Source: Hydrogenimonas sp. (GTDB taxonomy: Bacteria > Campylobacterota > Campylobacteria > Campylobacterales > Hydrogenimonadaceae). Taken from it: 7,352 nucleotides of DNA. A program made the position numbers and the translations under genes. Below the pieces are notes generated by a model that saw nothing but the letters and a program-made list of their open reading frames with translations, did no database searches and was not told the origin of the DNA. Below are positions 6,550 through 7,352 of the stretch, in pieces. Numbering within the stretch: the first letter of the stretch is position 1; every line of letters begins with the position of its first letter. The stretch lies in the NCBI GenBank assembly GCA_021647345.1, contig JAKIUX010000036.1, forward strand, positions 1-7,352, read 5' to 3'.

Positions 6550-6676
6550 AATTGTATGCTCTGAAAAAACTCTTCTGCTCAAACGGCTTCGCTATGGTGT
6601 CCCGGAATTTCGATGAAATTCCGACCATTACGCTGCAGATGTTGTTCGCAAAAGAGTTTTTTCAGAGAGCTCAATT
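6550..6676. repeat. Long imperfect inverted repeat (about 127 nt) with perfect apical hairpin
   Basis: A 16-bp perfect arm, CTCTGAAAAAACTCTT (6559-6574), pairs with AAGAGTTTTTTCAGAG (6652-6667), continuing after one mismatch with TGC/GCA. Outside a 4x4 internal loop, AATTG (6550-6554) pairs with CAATT (6672-6676). In the middle, ATGGT (6594-6598) pairs with ACCAT (6624-6628). At the tip CGGAATTTC (6603-6611) pairs perfectly with GAAATTCCG (6615-6623) around a 3-nt loop. The whole is nearly symmetric about position 6613. No convincing ORF lies inside. Candidates are a non-autonomous mobile repeat (MITE- or REP-like), a structured RNA, or a bidirectional terminator for the gene ending at 6535. 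Confidence 0.75.
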
Positions 6677-6720
6677 GTTAACTCCGCTATTTTTGCCTAT
6701 TAGATTGGTCGAAGAGATAT

Positions 6721-6734
6721 GATACATAAGTATC
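6721..6734. promoter_or_regulatory. 14-bp palindrome GATAC-ATAA-GTATC, possible operator
   Basis: This perfect 5-bp inverted repeat with a 4-nt spacer lies just upstream of the presumed promoter of the coiled-coil gene. Its centre is about 41 nt before the predicted start near 6769, a spacing typical for activators that touch RNA polymerase. It is short enough to arise by chance. Confidence 0.25.
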
Positions 6735-6756
6735 GGTAAAGAGCGGAAAAAGAGGC

Positions 6757-6762
6757 TACAAT
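6757..6762 (+). promoter_or_regulatory. Possible -10 element (TACAAT) for the coiled-coil gene
   Basis: TACAAT, in the context GGCTACAATATAGG, would start transcription near 6769 and give a leader of about 29 nt. That leader holds a strong AAGGAG (6785-6790), 7 nt before ATG 6798. No good -35 box is seen. Confidence 0.45.
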
Positions 6763-6797
6763 ATAGGTGTAGTAAATAAAGATCAAGGAGCGGTTTT

Positions 6798-7283
6798 ATG
6801 AAAAAAGAGTTGAAGAGAACAAAAAAGGCTATAGAGGAGCTTCTTTCGGTACTTGATGAGACTCAAGAGGATATTGATGATATCGATAAAGCGATTGAAA
6901 AGAGTCATGACAAGGTAGCGAAGCTGGAAGAGCAGGTGTTGGAGCTTGCATCCAAAATGCATAAAATAGAGCGAAAGATACATAAGAAGGTAAATAAGAT
7001 AGCGAGAGTAAAAAAACTTATCTTAAAAGCCAAGACTCCCGGCAAACTGGAGACTTACGAAAGAGACTATAGACGCCTGGTAAAAGAGTTGAACTCTTTG
7101 GAGAAGGAGTATAAGAGAATATATAGAAAGTATGAAGCGCTGATTCTCAAGGAGGAGAAGGCTCTTGAGAAAGAGATGAGACTACAGGAGAGAGCCGCAC
7201 AGATTTCAGAGTCGAAGTATCATGCTGTAGCGGCCCTGCAAGAGTCGATAGGCAAACTTACCGGCAAACTAAACCGCTATTGA
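6798..7283 (+). CDS. Cytoplasmic coiled-coil protein of unknown function
   Basis: This 161-residue, highly charged (Lys/Glu-rich) protein has no cysteine, no signal peptide and no membrane segment. Residues 1-78 form one long predicted coiled-coil helix with regular hydrophobic spacing. A KTPGKLE break at 79-85 (Pro81-Gly82) is followed by a second helix from about 86 to 155, so the chain could fold back into a helical hairpin of about 10 nm. The second half has many tyrosines and arginines (ERDYRRL, EYKRIYRKYEAL). AAGGAG stands 7 nt upstream, and it has its own apparent promoter, so it is a single-gene unit. I do not recognise the family. The form recalls small scaffold or DNA-associated coiled coils, but nothing in the sequence fixes a role. 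It ends 2 nt before a convergent gene. Confidence 0.75.
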   Translation: MKKELKRTKKAIEELLSVLDETQEDIDDIDKAIEKSHDKVAKLEEQVLELASKMHKIERKIHKKVNKIARVKKLILKAKTPGKLETYERDYRRLVKELNSLEKEYKRIYRKYEALILKEEKALEKEMRLQERAAQISESKYHAVAALQESIGKLTGKLNRY

Positions 7284-7285
7284 CA

Positions 7286-7352
7286 CTAACCCTTTTTGAG
7301 CAGGAGGCCGGCCGCTATGATCATCGCTATACCGATCCATACCCACATATCG
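7286..7352 (-). CDS. C-terminal end of a membrane protein, probably a DMT/EamA-type transporter (partial)
   Basis: On the minus strand the last 21 codons of a gene are visible, ending in TAG (7288-7286). They read DMWVWIGIAMIIAAG then LLLKKG, one hydrophobic helix with a short basic end. A last helix of the form (L/M)WxWIGxAxIIAAGLxLLxK is characteristic of drug/metabolite transporter (EamA) proteins, the basis for this call. The tail is too short to be certain, and another small multidrug or permease family is possible. The rest lies beyond the window. The gap to the convergent coiled-coil gene is only 2 nt. Confidence 0.6.
   Translation of the reverse strand, partial: DMWVWIGIAMIIAAGLLLKKG

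Noticed and set aside
6550..6676. CRISPR repeat or tRNA in the inverted-repeat region
   Set aside because: There is only one palindromic unit with no repeat-spacer periodicity, and no cloverleaf or T-loop sequence is present.
6783..6983. 66-residue minus-strand ORF
   Set aside because: It is antisense to the start of the coiled-coil gene; its hydrophobic look is the usual mirror of Lys/Glu-rich coding DNA.

Overview
The window looks like chromosomal DNA of a Campylobacterota (Epsilonproteobacteria) species, probably a nitrate-using, vent-type chemolithoautotroph in the Hydrogenimonas / Nitratiruptor / Sulfurimonas / Sulfurovum range. I judge this from protein resemblance, AT-leaning codon choice (much ATA, AAA and TTT), AAGGA(T/G) ribosome binding sites and tight gene packing. 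The genus is inferred, not proven.

Left part (1-1786). The window opens inside a heme-copper oxidoreductase catalytic subunit, with helices III to XII visible. It keeps the helix VII His-His pair and the helix X His-x-His. At the helix VI position where oxidases and NorB carry a metal-ligand histidine it has an aspartate, and it keeps a NorB-like helix VIII glutamate. This points to the gNOR type of nitric oxide reductase rather than an oxygen reductase, although databases usually name such proteins b(o/a)3-type oxidase subunit 1. The reading frame carries an in-frame TGA at 71-73. A 51-residue two-helix membrane protein overlaps its stop codon. Behind that lies an open, coding-like, cysteine-rich stretch (1485-1694) with no proper start and one internal TAA. 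Three lesion-like positions in one operon suggest decay, recoding or sequence error.

Centre (1787-5695). A two-gene operon encodes a natural fusion of a four-cluster ferredoxin (DmsB-like) with an eight-helix quinol-site membrane anchor (DmsC-like), followed by a NasA/NarB-type molybdopterin nitrate reductase without a Tat signal. Together they predict a membrane-bound, quinol-linked nitrate reductase working on the cytoplasmic face. With the NOR-like gene upstream, this is a small nitrogen-oxide reduction neighbourhood.

Right part (5696-7352). A DUF3465 exported protein on the minus strand is divergent from a small antitoxin-like protein whose TATAAT box sits so close to its ATG that the mRNA should be leaderless. 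A roughly 127-nt imperfect inverted repeat with a perfect 9-bp apical hairpin fills the next gap. Then come a 161-residue coiled-coil protein of unknown function and, 2 nt away and convergent, the C-terminal end of a probable DMT/EamA-type transporter that runs off the window.
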